Origin: Paracoccus subflavus
GTDB taxonomy: Bacteria; Pseudomonadota; Alphaproteobacteria; Rhodobacterales; Rhodobacteraceae
Direction: 5' to 3'
DNA: 64,000 nt
Assembly (NCBI RefSeq): GCF_004310345.1
Contig: NZ_SISK01000002.1
Coordinates: forward strand, 62,001-126,000
Made by a program: the position numbers and the translations under genes. A model generated the notes under the pieces. The model did not search any database, was not told where the DNA came from, and saw only the letters and a program-made list of their open reading frames with translations. This document shows, in pieces, positions 53,461 to 64,000 of this stretch. Every line of letters starts with the position of its first letter. Position 1 is the first letter of the stretch.

Positions 53461-55062
53461 TCAGGCCGACAGGCCGACCGTTCCGTCCAGCCACGCAAAG
53501 CCGTTGGCCGGCAGGTCCAGCACCTTTCCCGACAGCGTGGCCCGCGATGGCCCGACCAGGGCCGCATTGCCGGACAGGTTGAGGCTTGCTGCCGTCCTGG
53601 ACAGGTTGAATACGCAGGTCAGCGACCGGTCCTCGAAGCAGCGATGAAAGGCCAGGATCGGTTCGGGCAGATCCAGAAACGATGTCTCGCCCCACCGCAG
53701 GGGGGGCTGCGCCTTGCGGAATGCGATGGTCGCGCGATAGGCCGCCAGAACGCTGTCGTTACGCCCTTGCTGGCCCGCCACGGCGCGCGCGGCCTGCGGT
53801 TCCTTGACCGGCAGCCAGGGCCTTGCGTCGGAAAACCCGGCATGGGGGCTGTCGTCCCAGACCATCGGCGTGCGGCAGCCGTCGCGGCCCCTGACCTCGG
53901 GCCAGAAGCGCAGGGCCGGGGGGTCGGTCAGTTCGACGTATTCCAGTTCGGTTTCAAGCTGGCCCAGTTCCTCGCCCTGGTACAGGCAGATGGTGCCGGG
54001 AAAGGACAAAAGCATCGCCGCCGCCTGCCGGGCGATGGCCTCGGGGCTTTCCGCATGGGGCAGCCAGCGGGTGACATGGCGGAACACGTCGTGGTTGGAG
54101 AACGACCAGCAGGCATGGCCGTCGGGCGCACCGTCATGGACCCCCTGTATCGTGTGGCGGAAATGCCGGGCGGTGAACTCGGCGCTCAGCATCTCGAAGC
54201 TATAGCACATGTGCAGCCGGTCGCTGCCTGCCGTGTATTCCGCCATGATGCGGATCGAGGTGTCGCCGCCGTCGCCGACCTCACCCACCATCATGCGGGC
54301 GTCGTATTCGTCGGTCAGCCGACGCATCCGTTTCAGGAAGCCGATGTTTTCCGGCCGGTTCTTGGAATAGACATGGCGCTGGAAGCCATAGGTGTCCGGC
54401 CCGGTGTGATCGGGATTGGGCGGGTTGCTGCGTAGCCGGGTGTCGTGGAAGTAATAGTTCACGGTGTCCAGCCGGAACCCGTCCACGCCGCGTTCCAGCC
54501 AGAACCGCATCGATTCGAGCAGCGCGTCCTGCACGTCGCGGTTCCACAGGTTCAGGTCGGGCTGTTCGATCAGGAAGTTGTGCAGGTAATACTGGCGCCG
54601 CTGCGGCTCCCATTCCCACGCGGGGCCGCCAAAGACCGAGGGCCAGTTGTTGGGCGGCGTGCCGTCGGGATTGGGATCAGCCCAGACATACCAGTCGGCG
54701 CGGTCGTTGTCGCGGTTCCTGCGGCTTTCGGCGAACCAGGGGTGCAGGTCGCTGGAATGGCTGATCACCTGGTCGATGATGACCTTCAGCCCCAGATCGT
54801 GGGCGCGTGCCACCAGCGTATCGAAATCGGCCAGCGTGCCGAACAGCGGGTCGATGTCGCAGTAATTGCTGACATCATAGCCCATGTCCTTCATGGGAGA
54901 GGTGAAGATCGGCGACAGCCAGATCGCATCCACCCCCAGGGAGGCGACATGATCCAGCCGGCGAGTGATTCCCGGCAGATCGCCCACGCCGTCGCCGTTG
55001 CTGTCCTGAAAGCTGCGGGGATAGATCTGATAGATCACCGCGTCGCGCCACCATTCCGTCAT
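53461..55062 (-). CDS. Alpha-glucosidase (GH13)
   Basis: A 533-residue cytoplasmic GH13 enzyme hydrolysing alpha-glucosides or maltodextrins. WWRDAVIYQIYPRSFQDSNGDG starts the barrel. The catalytic trio is in GFRLDTVNYY (Asp), MMVGEVGD (Glu) and FSNHDVFR (Asp), typical of GH13 subfamily 23 (AglA-like). It is divergent from glgB with 119 bases between, so it may be co-regulated with glycogen metabolism. There is no signal peptide. Confidence 0.92.
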   Translation of the reverse strand: MTEWWRDAVIYQIYPRSFQDSNGDGVGDLPGITRRLDHVASLGVDAIWLSPIFTSPMKDMGYDVSNYCDIDPLFGTLADFDTLVARAHDLGLKVIIDQVISHSSDLHPWFAESRRNRDNDRADWYVWADPNPDGTPPNNWPSVFGGPAWEWEPQRRQYYLHNFLIEQPDLNLWNRDVQDALLESMRFWLERGVDGFRLDTVNYYFHDTRLRSNPPNPDHTGPDTYGFQRHVYSKNRPENIGFLKRMRRLTDEYDARMMVGEVGDGGDTSIRIMAEYTAGSDRLHMCYSFEMLSAEFTARHFRHTIQGVHDGAPDGHACWSFSNHDVFRHVTRWLPHAESPEAIARQAAAMLLSFPGTICLYQGEELGQLETELEYVELTDPPALRFWPEVRGRDGCRTPMVWDDSPHAGFSDARPWLPVKEPQAARAVAGQQGRNDSVLAAYRATIAFRKAQPPLRWGETSFLDLPEPILAFHRCFEDRSLTCVFNLSRTAASLNLSGNAALVGPSRATLSGKVLDLPANGFAWLDGTVGLSA

Positions 55063-55181
55063 CCGGATCTCCTGTCTGGTCCGTGCCGGGTCGATTGAAC
55101 ACGACCGGGGTGGCAACAGAAAGGGGCTTTCGGCGTTAGGGATCGATTGCCCTGTTGCGCGGGCCGGCTAGAGTGAGGTTC

Positions 55182-57374
55182 ATGGAACAGTCGAAGCAAG
55201 CATCCGGCCTGACGAACGACGACATCGCGGCTCTGTCCGGCGGGCGATGCGACCGGCCTTTCGACATCCTTGGACCCCATGGCGGCTGGCTGACGGTCTA
55301 TCACCCCGATCTTGCCGCGCTGAGCGCCGTGACCCCCGGCGGCGAGGTTTCGCTGGACCGGGTTGCGGGCGATCTGTTCCGGGGACGGGTGGACGGCCCC
55401 TATCGGCTGAAGGCGCGGTCAGGTGGCGGGATAGAGTGGCTTTTTGACGATCCCTATCGTTTCGGGCAAGTGCTGGGCGAGATGGACCTGCATCTGCTGG
55501 GCGAGGGCACGCATCGGCGGCTGTGGCAGGCGCTGGGCGCGCATGTGATGACGCATGAGGATACGGCGGGCACGCATTTCGCGGTCTGGGCCCCCAATGC
55601 GCGCCGGGTGTCGGTGGTCGGGCCGTTCAATGGCTGGGACGGGCGGCGCCATCCGATGCGGCGGATCGGCGGTACGGGCGTGTGGGAAATCTTTTTGCCG
55701 GGCCTGGGCGAGGGGACGCTTTACAAATATGAAATCCTTGATGCCCAAGGCGGCCTTCTGATGAAGGCCGACCCGGTGGGCTTTGGCAGCCAGCATCCCC
55801 CTGAAAAGGCCAGCGTGGTGCGGGACATTTCGGGCTATGGCTGGAAGGATTCCGACTGGATGGCCGGCCGCGCCGTCATCCAGGATCGCCGTGCGCCGAT
55901 CAGCATCTATGAGGTTCATCTGGGATCGTGGCGCCGCAAAATTGATCAGGGCGGCCGGCCGCTGTCCTACAAGGAACTGGCCCGCGATCTGGTGGCCTAT
56001 GCGGTGGACATGGGGTTCACGCATCTGGAGCTTCTGCCGGTCAGCGAATTTCCGTTCGACGGCTCTTGGGGCTATCAGCCGGTGGGCATGTATGCACCCA
56101 CCATCCGCTTTGGCCCGCCGCACGAATTCCGCGATCTGGTCGAGGCCGCGCACGAGGCGGGCTTGGGCGTGTTGCTGGATTGGGTGCCGGGCCATTTCCC
56201 GACCGATGCGCATGGGCTGGCCCGGTTCGACGGGACGGCGCTTTACGAACATGCCGACCCCCGCGAAGGCTTCCACCAGGACTGGAACACGTTGATCTAT
56301 AACTATGGCCGGATCGAGGTTCAGAATTACCTGATCGCCAACGCCCTGTACTGGCTGGAGGAATACCACATCGACGGTTTGCGTGTGGATGCGGTGGCGT
56401 CCATGCTGTATCGCGACTATTCCCGGCGCGAAGGCCAGTGGATCCCGAACCGCCACGGGGGGCGCGAGAATCTGGAGGCCATCGAGTTCCTGAAGAACAC
56501 AAATGTCGCAGCTTATGCGGAAAGCCCGGGCATCATGACCGTGGCCGAGGAAAGCACGTCCTTTCCGAAAGTGTCGGCCCCGGTCGATGCCGGGGGGCTG
56601 GGCTTCGGGTTCAAGTGGAACATGGGCTGGATGAACGACACGCTGCGCTACATGAGCCGCGATCCGGTGCATCGGCAATATCACCACGACCTGATGACCT
56701 TCGGGCTGATGTATGCCTTTTCGGAAAACTTCATCCTGCCGATCAGCCATGACGAGGTGGTGCACGGCAAGGGGTCGATGCTGCGCAAGATGCCGGGCGA
56801 CGACTGGCAGCAATTTGCCAACCTGCGGGCCTATTACGGCTTCATGTGGGGCCATCCGGGCAAGAAGCTGCTGTTCATGGGCTGCGAATGGGGCCAGCCC
56901 GAGGAATGGAACCACAATGGCGAGCTGAACTGGCCGGCTGCGGCACAGCCGCGACATCAGGGGGTGCAGGCGCTGGTGCGCGACCTGAACCGTCTGTATC
57001 GCGGGACGCCTGCGCTTTATCGCAAGGACGCCGAGCCGGACGGGTTCGGATGGATCGCCACAGATGCGGCGCAATCGACCTTTGTGTGGCTGCGCCGGGG
57101 CGACGACGGCGACGCGCCGGTGGTCGTGGCCTGCAACATGACCCCGGTGCCGCGCCACCGGTTCCGCATCGGCGTGCCTTGCGCGGGTTACTGGCGCGAG
57201 GCGATCAACACCGATGCCGAACTTTATGGCGGCAGCGGCATGGGCAACCTGGGGGGGGTGCGCGCCAAGGATGGCCCGCAGGACGGGCAGCCCGCCTTTA
57301 TGGAGATCACGCTGCCGCCCTTGTCGGTGGTGATCTTCGTGGCAGACAAAAGCGGCAAAGGGGAGGAACTGTGA
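55182..57374 (+). CDS. glgB: 1,4-alpha-glucan branching enzyme
   Basis: A 730-residue GH13 enzyme that makes the alpha-1,6 branches of glycogen; length matches the E. coli protein. An N-terminal module (about 20-115) and a CBM48 domain ([19 protein letters not shown] onward) precede the barrel. The catalytic residues are in [11 protein letters not shown] (Asp), MTVAEEST (Glu) and [14 protein letters not shown] (Asp). GAGG lies just before ATG 55182. It is first of glgB-C-A-X-P and overlaps glgC by one base. Confidence 0.97.
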   Translation: MEQSKQASGLTNDDIAALSGGRCDRPFDILGPHGGWLTVYHPDLAALSAVTPGGEVSLDRVAGDLFRGRVDGPYRLKARSGGGIEWLFDDPYRFGQVLGEMDLHLLGEGTHRRLWQALGAHVMTHEDTAGTHFAVWAPNARRVSVVGPFNGWDGRRHPMRRIGGTGVWEIFLPGLGEGTLYKYEILDAQGGLLMKADPVGFGSQHPPEKASVVRDISGYGWKDSDWMAGRAVIQDRRAPISIYEVHLGSWRRKIDQGGRPLSYKELARDLVAYAVDMGFTHLELLPVSEFPFDGSWGYQPVGMYAPTIRFGPPHEFRDLVEAAHEAGLGVLLDWVPGHFPTDAHGLARFDGTALYEHADPREGFHQDWNTLIYNYGRIEVQNYLIANALYWLEEYHIDGLRVDAVASMLYRDYSRREGQWIPNRHGGRENLEAIEFLKNTNVAAYAESPGIMTVAEESTSFPKVSAPVDAGGLGFGFKWNMGWMNDTLRYMSRDPVHRQYHHDLMTFGLMYAFSENFILPISHDEVVHGKGSMLRKMPGDDWQQFANLRAYYGFMWGHPGKKLLFMGCEWGQPEEWNHNGELNWPAAAQPRHQGVQALVRDLNRLYRGTPALYRKDAEPDGFGWIATDAAQSTFVWLRRGDDGDAPVVVACNMTPVPRHRFRIGVPCAGYWREAINTDAELYGGSGMGNLGGVRAKDGPQDGQPAFMEITLPPLSVVIFVADKSGKGEEL

Positions 57375-58630
57375 TGGCCGAGAAACGATTGACCCGCCGG
57401 GCCATGGCCTTCGTGCTGGCAGGCGGACGGGGCAGCCGCCTGCGGGAACTGACCGACCGCCGGGTAAAGCCGGCCGTCCATTTCGGGGGCAAGACCCGCA
57501 TCATCGACTTTGCCCTGTCGAACGCGATGAACTCGGGCATCCGCAAGATCGCCATCGCCACGCAGTACAAGGCCCACAGCCTGATCCGCCATGTTCAGCG
57601 CGGCTGGAACTTTTTCCGTGCGGAACGCAACGAATTCATGGACATCCTGCCTGCCAGCCAGCGCGTGTCAGAGGAGCACTGGTACCGCGGGACGGCGGAC
57701 GCGGTGACGCAGAACATCGACATCGTTGACAGCTATGACGTCGATTACATCATCATCCTGGCGGGCGATCACATCTACAAGATGGATTACGAGGTCATGC
57801 TGCGCCAGCATGTCGAAAGCGGCGCGGATGTGACCATCGGCTGCCTGACCGTGCCGCGCATGGAGGCCACGGCCTTTGGGGTGATGGCGGTGGACGGCAC
57901 CGGGCGCATCACCTCGTTTCTGGAAAAGCCCGCCGATCCGCCGGGGATACCCGACGATCCCGACAGCGCCCTGGCGTCCATGGGGATCTATGTGTTTAGC
58001 TGGCCGTTCCTGCGCGACCTTCTGGAACAGGATGCCGAGGATCCGAATTCCAGCCATGATTTCGGCCATGACCTGATCCCCGCCATTGTGAAGAACGGCA
58101 AGGCCATGGCGCATCGCTTCGATGTGTCCTGCGTACGCGATCCGGGCGCCCCGGCCTACTGGAAGGACGTGGGCACCGTCGATGCCTTCTGGCAGGCTAA
58201 TATCGACCTGACGAATTTCACGCCCGAATTGAACCTGTGGGATCGCGACTGGCCGATCTGGACCTATTCCGAAAGCGTGCCGCCGGCGAAATTCATCCAT
58301 GACGAAAAGGATCGCCGGGGGGTCGCGGTATCCTCGATGGTGTCGGGCGGCTGCATCATCTCGGGAACGGAAATCCGCAACTCGCTGCTGTTCACGCAGG
58401 TTCATACCAACAGCTATGCCTGCCTGGATCACGTCGTTGCGCTGCCCTATGTCACCGTGAACCGCCATGCGCGTCTGACCCGTGCGGTGATCGACCGGGG
58501 TGTCGTGATCCCCGAAGGACTGGTCGTGGGCGAAGACCCCCAAGAGGACGCCCGGTGGTTCCGGGTCAGCGATGGCGGCATCACCCTGATCACGCAGGAC
58601 ATGCTGGACCGGCGGGCGGCCAGCCTGTGA
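57374..58630 (+). CDS. glgC: Glucose-1-phosphate adenylyltransferase
   Basis: A 418-residue enzyme making ADP-glucose, the regulated step of glycogen synthesis. [28 protein letters not shown] has the nucleotide loop, the activator-site basic residues and the Lys of the family. [13 protein letters not shown] and [11 protein letters not shown] follow, with a C-terminal left-handed beta-helix (about 310-418). GGGAGG lies inside the end of glgB. The ATG overlaps the glgB stop (TGATG). Confidence 0.97.
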   Translation: MAEKRLTRRAMAFVLAGGRGSRLRELTDRRVKPAVHFGGKTRIIDFALSNAMNSGIRKIAIATQYKAHSLIRHVQRGWNFFRAERNEFMDILPASQRVSEEHWYRGTADAVTQNIDIVDSYDVDYIIILAGDHIYKMDYEVMLRQHVESGADVTIGCLTVPRMEATAFGVMAVDGTGRITSFLEKPADPPGIPDDPDSALASMGIYVFSWPFLRDLLEQDAEDPNSSHDFGHDLIPAIVKNGKAMAHRFDVSCVRDPGAPAYWKDVGTVDAFWQANIDLTNFTPELNLWDRDWPIWTYSESVPPAKFIHDEKDRRGVAVSSMVSGGCIISGTEIRNSLLFTQVHTNSYACLDHVVALPYVTVNRHARLTRAVIDRGVVIPEGLVVGEDPQEDARWFRVSDGGITLITQDMLDRRAASL

Positions 58631-60054
58631 TGCGGGTTCTGTCGGTTGCCTCGGAATGCGCGCCGCTGGTCAAGACCGGGGGGCTGGCCGATGTGGCGGG
58701 CGCGCTGCCCGCCGCCCTGGCCGGGCAGGGGGTGGACATGCGCACCCTTCTGCCGGGTTATCCGGCGGTCATGGCGGCCTTGGGCGAGACGCCCGAGGTG
58801 GCCCGCTTCGATGACCTGTTCGGCGGACAGGGCCGGGTGCTGGCGGGCCGGGCAGGGGGGCTGGATCTGCTGGTGATCGACGCGCCCCATCTGTTTGCCC
58901 GGGCGGGCAACCCGTATCTTGGCCCCGACGGGCGCGACTGGCCCGACAATCCCGAACGCTTTGCCGCCCTGTCCTGGATCGGCGCGCATCTGGGCGTGCA
59001 TGGCGCACAGCGCTGGCATCCGCAGATCCTGCACGGGCACGACTGGCAGGCGGGGTTGATGACCGAATACCTGCGCCAGATGGGCGGGGGTCCGGCCACC
59101 GTCCTGACCATTCACAACATCGCCTTTACCGGCACGACCGATGTCGGCCGGATGCATTCGCTGCGACTGGACCCGAACCGCTACACGGTCGATGGCTATG
59201 AATTCTGGGGCGGCATCTCGGCGCTCAAGGCCGGGCTGATGGGGGCCGATGCACTGACCACCGTGTCGCCCACCTATGCCGAGGAACTGATGACCCCCGA
59301 CTACGGCATGGGCCTGGACGGGGTGATGCGGTATCGGCGCGAATCCCTGACCGGCATCCTGAACGGCATCGACACGGACGCCTGGAACCCCGCGACAGAC
59401 CCGGCGATCCATCCCTATGGTGACCTTGACGGCAAGGCCGCGAACAAGTCCGCCCTGCGGGCCGAGATGGGCCTGCCCGATGCCGACGGCCCGTTATGCG
59501 TGATCGTGTCGCGCATGACCCACCAGAAGGGGCTGGATCTGGTGCTGGCGGCGCTGCCCGCGCTGCTGGACCATGGCGGTCAGCTTGTCCTGCTGGGATC
59601 GGGCGATCCGGCGCTTGAACACGGGTTCCGGATGGCGGGCGAACAGCATCCCGATGTCGCCGTGCGCATCGGCTATGACGAGAGCCTGTCCCATCGCCTG
59701 ATCGCGGGCGGCGACGCGATCCTTGTGCCATCGCGGTTCGAGCCCTGCGGCCTGACCCAGATGTACGGGCTGCGCTATGGCACGATCCCCGTGGTGGGCC
59801 TGACGGGCGGGCTGGCGGATACGGTCATCAACGCCTCGCCCGCGGCGCTGGCGCAGGGCGTGGCGACGGGGGTGCAGTTCTCGCCCGTTACGGCCGACGC
59901 CCTGCGCAACGCCTTGGTCCGACTGTGCCAGCTTTATGCCGACCGTGACATCTGGCCGCGCCTGGTGGCCAATGCCATGGCCCAGCCGGTCGGCTGGGAC
60001 CAGTCGGCCCGCGCCTATGCCGCGCTTTACGACAGGCTTGCAGCCGCCCGATGA
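58630..60054 (+). CDS. glgA: Glycogen synthase (GT5)
   Basis: A 474-residue enzyme extending glycogen from ADP-glucose. VLSVASECAPLVKTGGLADVAGALP holds the KTGGL substrate motif, HGHDWQAGL and TIHNIAFTG are typical, and VPSRFEPCGLTQMYGLRYGTIP is the C-terminal catalytic Glu region. Overlaps glgC by one base and glgX by four. Confidence 0.97.
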   Translation: MRVLSVASECAPLVKTGGLADVAGALPAALAGQGVDMRTLLPGYPAVMAALGETPEVARFDDLFGGQGRVLAGRAGGLDLLVIDAPHLFARAGNPYLGPDGRDWPDNPERFAALSWIGAHLGVHGAQRWHPQILHGHDWQAGLMTEYLRQMGGGPATVLTIHNIAFTGTTDVGRMHSLRLDPNRYTVDGYEFWGGISALKAGLMGADALTTVSPTYAEELMTPDYGMGLDGVMRYRRESLTGILNGIDTDAWNPATDPAIHPYGDLDGKAANKSALRAEMGLPDADGPLCVIVSRMTHQKGLDLVLAALPALLDHGGQLVLLGSGDPALEHGFRMAGEQHPDVAVRIGYDESLSHRLIAGGDAILVPSRFEPCGLTQMYGLRYGTIPVVGLTGGLADTVINASPAALAQGVATGVQFSPVTADALRNALVRLCQLYADRDIWPRLVANAMAQPVGWDQSARAYAALYDRLAAAR

Positions 60055-62150
60055 CCCGACCCGCCGCCGCCCTGGGCGCGATCACCGGGGGCCGCCCCTT
60101 TCCCCTTGGCGCGTCCTGTGACGGGGACGGGGTGAACTTTGCCCTGTTCTCGCGCCATGCCGACCGGGTGGTTCTGTGCCTGTTCGACGACCAGGACCGC
60201 GAAACCCGCATACCCCTGCCCGAACGCGAGGGCGATATCTGGTACGGCCATGTCGCCGGCCTGACCCCCGGACAGCGGTACGGGTTCCGCGTCTATGGAC
60301 CCTATCGCCCCCAGGACGGGCACCGCTTCAATCCCAACAAACTGCTGATGGACCCTTATGCCCGGCGTCTCAGCGGGCGGCCCCGCGCCGATGACGCGTT
60401 GCTAGGATACCGCGCGGGCCATCCCGATGCCGACCTGTCCTTTGACCGTCGTGACAGCGCCGCCCATATGCCGCGGTCTGTCGTGACCGATCTTGGTCCC
60501 GGCGGGGACGACGACCCTCTGCGGCGCCCCCTGTCGGAAACGGTGATCTACGAGGCGCATGTCAGGGGCCTGACCATGCTGCATCCCGGTGTGCCGCGAC
60601 CCGGCACCTTTCTGGCCATGGCCTCGGACCCGATCCTCGACCATCTGACCAGGCTTGGCGTCACCGCCATCGAGTTGCTGCCGGTTCATGCCTTTCACGA
60701 CGAACGCTTCCTGACCGACCGGGGCAGGACGAACTACTGGGGCTACATGTCCTATGGGTTCTTCGCACCCGATCCGCGCTACATGGAGGGGGGCGACATC
60801 GCCGAATTCAGGCAGATGGTCGCCCGGTTCCACCAGGCCGGGATCGAGGTGATCCTGGACGTGGTCTATAACCACACCGCCGAAGGAAACGAGCTTGGCC
60901 CGACGCTGAATTTCCGGGGCATCGACAACGCGTCCTATTACCGTCTGGCCGACGACCGGCGTTTCTATGTCAACGATGCCGGCACGGGGAACGTGCTGGA
61001 TCTGGACAATCCCTTCGTGCTGCGGCTGGTGATGGACAGCCTGCGCTACTGGGTCGAGACAATGGGCGTGGACGGCTTTCGCTTTGACCTGTGCACGGTC
61101 CTGGGCCGGTCGCGGGGCAGCTTCGATCCCGACGGGCCATTCTTTCGCACCATCCTGCAGGATCCGGTCCTGAACCGCGTCAAGCTGATCGCAGAACCCT
61201 GGGATCTGGGACCGGACGGCTATCGGCTGGGGGGCTATCCGGCGCCCTTTGCGGAATGGAACGACCGGTTCCGCGACGGCGTGCGGGCCTTCTGGAGGGG
61301 CGATCCGGACCATGTGGGCCAACTGGCCAAGCGGATTGCCGGATCGGCGGCGCGCTTTGACCATGGCGGACGGGCCGCAACCTCGTCCATCAATTTCGTG
61401 TCGGCACATGACGGATTCACGCTGATGGATACGGTCAGTTACGACCACAAGCACAACCAGGCCAACGGCGAGGACAACCGCGACGGCCACAATCACAACC
61501 TGTCCGACAATATGGGCGTCGAAGGCCCCACCGACGATCCGACCATCCTTGCGCGACGCATCCGCCGCCGCCGCAACCTGTTTGCCACCCTGATGCTGAG
61601 CCAGGGCACGCCCATGATGCTGGCCGGGGACGAGCTGGGCAAGTCGCAGGGGGGGAACAACAATGCCTATTGTCAGGACAACCCGACGGGCTGGGTGACA
61701 TGGGCGGGGGCCGATCAGGGTTTTTTCGACTTCTGCCGGGCGGCAATCGCGTTTCGAAAGGCCCATCCGATCCTGCGCCAGCGGCGGTTCCTGCACAGCC
61801 AGCCGCGCGAACAGGACGGACTGCCCGACCTGTTCTGGCGCCGTGCCGATGGTCAGCCGATGACCTATCAGGACTGGGCCGACCCGGCCGGGCGGCTGCT
61901 GGCGGTGGAACTGCGCATGGCCTCGGGCACACCCGCCCATGCGGCGCTGCCGGGGGCGATCTTTCTGGTGTTCAACAACGGGCCGGCCACCGTTGTCCGC
62001 CTGCCCGAATCGACCCGTAATGGCCACTGGCGGCGCCAGTTCGACACCGCTTGCGATTCCATGCCGGACGATCCGGCAGCCCGGACAGAGGGGATCGCCG
62101 CGGAAAGCGTGGTGGCTTTTGTGTTGCGCGATGGTCCGATCAGGCCCTGA
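60051..62150 (+). CDS. glgX: Glycogen debranching enzyme
   Basis: A 699-residue GH13 isoamylase-type enzyme that cuts alpha-1,6 branches left by phosphorylase. A CBM48 N-terminal domain (about 15-115) is followed by the barrel. NYWGYMSYGFFAPDPRY, GFRFDLCTVLG (Asp), LIAEPWDLG (Glu) and VSAHDGFTLMD (Asp) are the active-site motifs. The ATG overlaps the glgA stop (ATGA). Confidence 0.97.
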   Translation: MTRPAAALGAITGGRPFPLGASCDGDGVNFALFSRHADRVVLCLFDDQDRETRIPLPEREGDIWYGHVAGLTPGQRYGFRVYGPYRPQDGHRFNPNKLLMDPYARRLSGRPRADDALLGYRAGHPDADLSFDRRDSAAHMPRSVVTDLGPGGDDDPLRRPLSETVIYEAHVRGLTMLHPGVPRPGTFLAMASDPILDHLTRLGVTAIELLPVHAFHDERFLTDRGRTNYWGYMSYGFFAPDPRYMEGGDIAEFRQMVARFHQAGIEVILDVVYNHTAEGNELGPTLNFRGIDNASYYRLADDRRFYVNDAGTGNVLDLDNPFVLRLVMDSLRYWVETMGVDGFRFDLCTVLGRSRGSFDPDGPFFRTILQDPVLNRVKLIAEPWDLGPDGYRLGGYPAPFAEWNDRFRDGVRAFWRGDPDHVGQLAKRIAGSAARFDHGGRAATSSINFVSAHDGFTLMDTVSYDHKHNQANGEDNRDGHNHNLSDNMGVEGPTDDPTILARRIRRRRNLFATLMLSQGTPMMLAGDELGKSQGGNNNAYCQDNPTGWVTWAGADQGFFDFCRAAIAFRKAHPILRQRRFLHSQPREQDGLPDLFWRRADGQPMTYQDWADPAGRLLAVELRMASGTPAHAALPGAIFLVFNNGPATVVRLPESTRNGHWRRQFDTACDSMPDDPAARTEGIAAESVVAFVLRDGPIRP

Positions 62151-62321
62151 CACGTGCCCACGCGGCAGGGCGGATCCTTGCGAAATGACGCGCTGCGAGG
62201 CGGGTGCCAAAGGGCTTTTCAATACCCGGCAAAGCTGGCAGCAGAAAATTAACATTTGTATCCTAGGGTGGCGGTTCGCCAGAATGGCGATGTGCGATCC
62301 CTTGCGGCAGGAGGCCCGATC

Positions 62322-64000
62322 TTGACATCAACCCCCACGGCCCAGACCCTGCACGATCGCATCCTGCATCATCTGGCCTACAGCCAGGGGCGGGGGGCGG
62401 AATTCGCCACGACCTTCGATTGGCGAATGGCGGTCAGCCATACCGTCCGCGATCTCATGACGCAGACCTGGATCGACGCCTTTCGCGCCGCCCGCGATCA
62501 GGGCGCCAAGCGGGTCTATTACCTGTCGATGGAATTCCTGATCGGCCGTATTCTGGACGATGCCATCATCAACCTGCGCCTTGAAAAGCCGATGGACGAG
62601 GCTTTGGGGATGCTGGGCCTGAACAAGCAGGAAATTCTGGACGACGAACCCGACGCGGCCCTGGGCAATGGCGGTCTGGGGCGGCTTGCGGCCTGCTTCA
62701 TGGAATCGCTCTCATCGCTGAGCTGCCCCGCCTTCGGATTTGGCATCCGCTACGAGCATGGATTGTTCCGACAGCGGTTCGAGGGCGGCCAGCAGGTCGA
62801 ATCGCCCGAGGATTGGTTGAACCAGCCCCACCCCTGGGAATTCGTCAAGATCGACTACAGCTATACCGTGGGCTTCAAGGGGCATGTCGAGCGGATAGGC
62901 GGCAGGTCGGTCTGGCATCCGGGCGAAAGCGTGATCGCGCGCGCCTATGACACGCCGGTGATCGGCTGGGGCGGCCACTGGGCCAACACGCTGCGGCTGT
63001 GGGGGGCACATCCGACCACCTTGCTGGATCTGCATCGCTTCAATGCCGGCGATCATACGGCGGCGGCCGAACCCGAGGCCTTGGCGCGAACCCTGTCGCG
63101 TGTCCTTTATCCCGACGACACGACCGACGCGGGCAAGGAACTGCGGCTGAAACAGGAATATTTCCTGACCTCGGCCTCGCTTCAGGACATCCTGCGCCGG
63201 TTCTTTCAGGAATATAGCGATCTGGAGATGCTGCCGGACAAGGTGGCGATCCAGTTGAACGACACCCATCCCGCCATTGCCGGACCGGAACTGATCCGCC
63301 TCTTGATGGATGATCACGGCCTTGCCTTCGAAAAGGCGCGCGACCTGGCGCGGGGGGTGCTGAACTATACCAACCATACCCTCATGCCCGAAGCGCTGGA
63401 ACGATGGTCCACATGGCTGATGGGCCGCGTTCTGCCGCGCCACATGCAGATCATCCAGATGATCGACGACGACCACCGGCGGACCAGCGGGCGCCCGCCG
63501 CATGTGGGCATCATCCAGCACGATCAGGTGCTGATGGGCGAACTGGCCTTTGTCATGGCCAGCAGGGTGAACGGCGTGTCCGCACTGCATACCGAACTGG
63601 TCAAGAACACGGTGTTTGCGGATCTGCACCGATTGCATCCCGACCGGATCGTGAACCAGACCAACGGCGTCACTCCGCGCCGCTGGATGCGGCTGGCAAA
63701 CCCCGGGCTGGCACGGCTTCTGGATGATACCATCGGCGAGGGGTGGACCACCGATCTGGACCGTCTGCGCGCGCTAGAGCCCCATGCCGACGACGCCGCC
63801 TTTCGCGAATCGCTGTCCGGCGTCAAGCGCGCCAACAAGGTATGGCTGTCCAACGGCCTTTTGGCGGGACTGGGCGTCAGGGCAGACCCCGATGCGATCT
63901 TCGACGTGCAGATCAAGCGCATCCACGAATACAAGCGGCAACTGCTGAATATTCTTGAAGCCATCGCCCTGTGGAAACGCATCCATGACGACCCCAAAGG
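62322..64000 (+). CDS. glgP: Glycogen phosphorylase, N-terminal two-thirds (3' end outside window)
   Basis: A GT35 enzyme releasing glucose 1-phosphate from glycogen. The frame is open to base 64000, about 559 residues. KRVYYLSMEFLIGR, ALGNGGLGRLAACFMES, QLNDTHPAIA and the final KRIHEYKRQLLN are diagnostic; the PLP-lysine region lies beyond the window. The start is TTG 62322: AGGAGG (62309-62314) is 7 bases upstream. An in-frame GTG at 62292 is an alternative without such a site. A 171-base gap separates it from glgX, so it may have its own promoter. Confidence 0.95.
   Translation, partial: MTSTPTAQTLHDRILHHLAYSQGRGAEFATTFDWRMAVSHTVRDLMTQTWIDAFRAARDQGAKRVYYLSMEFLIGRILDDAIINLRLEKPMDEALGMLGLNKQEILDDEPDAALGNGGLGRLAACFMESLSSLSCPAFGFGIRYEHGLFRQRFEGGQQVESPEDWLNQPHPWEFVKIDYSYTVGFKGHVERIGGRSVWHPGESVIARAYDTPVIGWGGHWANTLRLWGAHPTTLLDLHRFNAGDHTAAAEPEALARTLSRVLYPDDTTDAGKELRLKQEYFLTSASLQDILRRFFQEYSDLEMLPDKVAIQLNDTHPAIAGPELIRLLMDDHGLAFEKARDLARGVLNYTNHTLMPEALERWSTWLMGRVLPRHMQIIQMIDDDHRRTSGRPPHVGIIQHDQVLMGELAFVMASRVNGVSALHTELVKNTVFADLHRLHPDRIVNQTNGVTPRRWMRLANPGLARLLDDTIGEGWTTDLDRLRALEPHADDAAFRESLSGVKRANKVWLSNGLLAGLGVRADPDAIFDVQIKRIHEYKRQLLNILEAIALWKRIHDDPK

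Overview
This is a high-GC alphaproteobacterial chromosome segment, most likely from Rhodobacterales (Paracoccaceae, perhaps Paracoccus). The signs are rnhB next to a CcrM-type GANTC methyltransferase, TTAA-N7-TTAA (CtrA-type) boxes beside flagellar and unknown genes, a BioR regulator with TTATAGATAA boxes at bioY, and a Rhodobacterales-style flagellar gene order. I see no rRNA operon, insertion sequence, prophage or CRISPR array. Genus assignment is inference.

Layout. 1-9 kb: end of pyrF, an unknown membrane protein, an N-formylglutamate amidohydrolase, tRNA-Val(GAC), rpmJ, rpsO, an unknown 174-residue protein behind a perfect CtrA-type box, a long structured leader and pnp, then a 1-Cys peroxiredoxin and an aldehyde dehydrogenase. 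9-25 kb: a flagellar region (motB, flgE-K-L-I forward; flgB-C-fliE-Q-flgF-G-A-H-fliL reverse; fliI forward), interrupted by a complete dTDP-L-rhamnose operon (rfbCBDA) and a rhamnosyltransferase-like GT2. 25-33 kb: a Crp/Fnr regulator, an L,D-transpeptidase/extensin-like envelope pair, a GntR regulator facing an MFS exporter, and a sulfotransferase-like/GT90 fusion. 32-37 kb: allA, rnhB, ccrM with three GANTC sites in its promoter region, leuB, a DMT permease and tRNA-Pro(CGG). 37-43 kb: a five-gene reverse operon (histidine kinase, response regulator, DUF2478, TusA-like, AEC transporter) and a divergent overlapping operon (free-Met-sulfoxide reductase, GFA protein, LysE exporter, RluA). 43-48 kb: FAH-family and metallo-beta-lactamase hydrolases, a heme-degrading-type monooxygenase, and the biotin module bioY/DUF1284/bioR with DUF924 and pirin. 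48-53 kb: an electrophile/quinone-type cluster of extradiol-like VOC proteins, one fused to an esterase, a flavin reductase and a divergent LysR regulator. 53-64 kb: an alpha-glucosidase and the glycogen operon glgB-C-A-X-P, with glgP cut by the window end.

How it fits together. Cell-cycle control (CtrA/CcrM) probably links the flagellar genes, ccrM and the 174-residue protein. BioR probably represses bioY from two boxes, one covering the -10 element. The LysR gene probably controls the divergent mhq-like ring-cleavage genes. Starts were chosen from ribosome-binding sites, stop/start overlaps and family length. Several are non-ATG (TTG for glgP, tusA-like and the formylglutamate amidohydrolase; GTG for the GT2 and DUF1284 genes).
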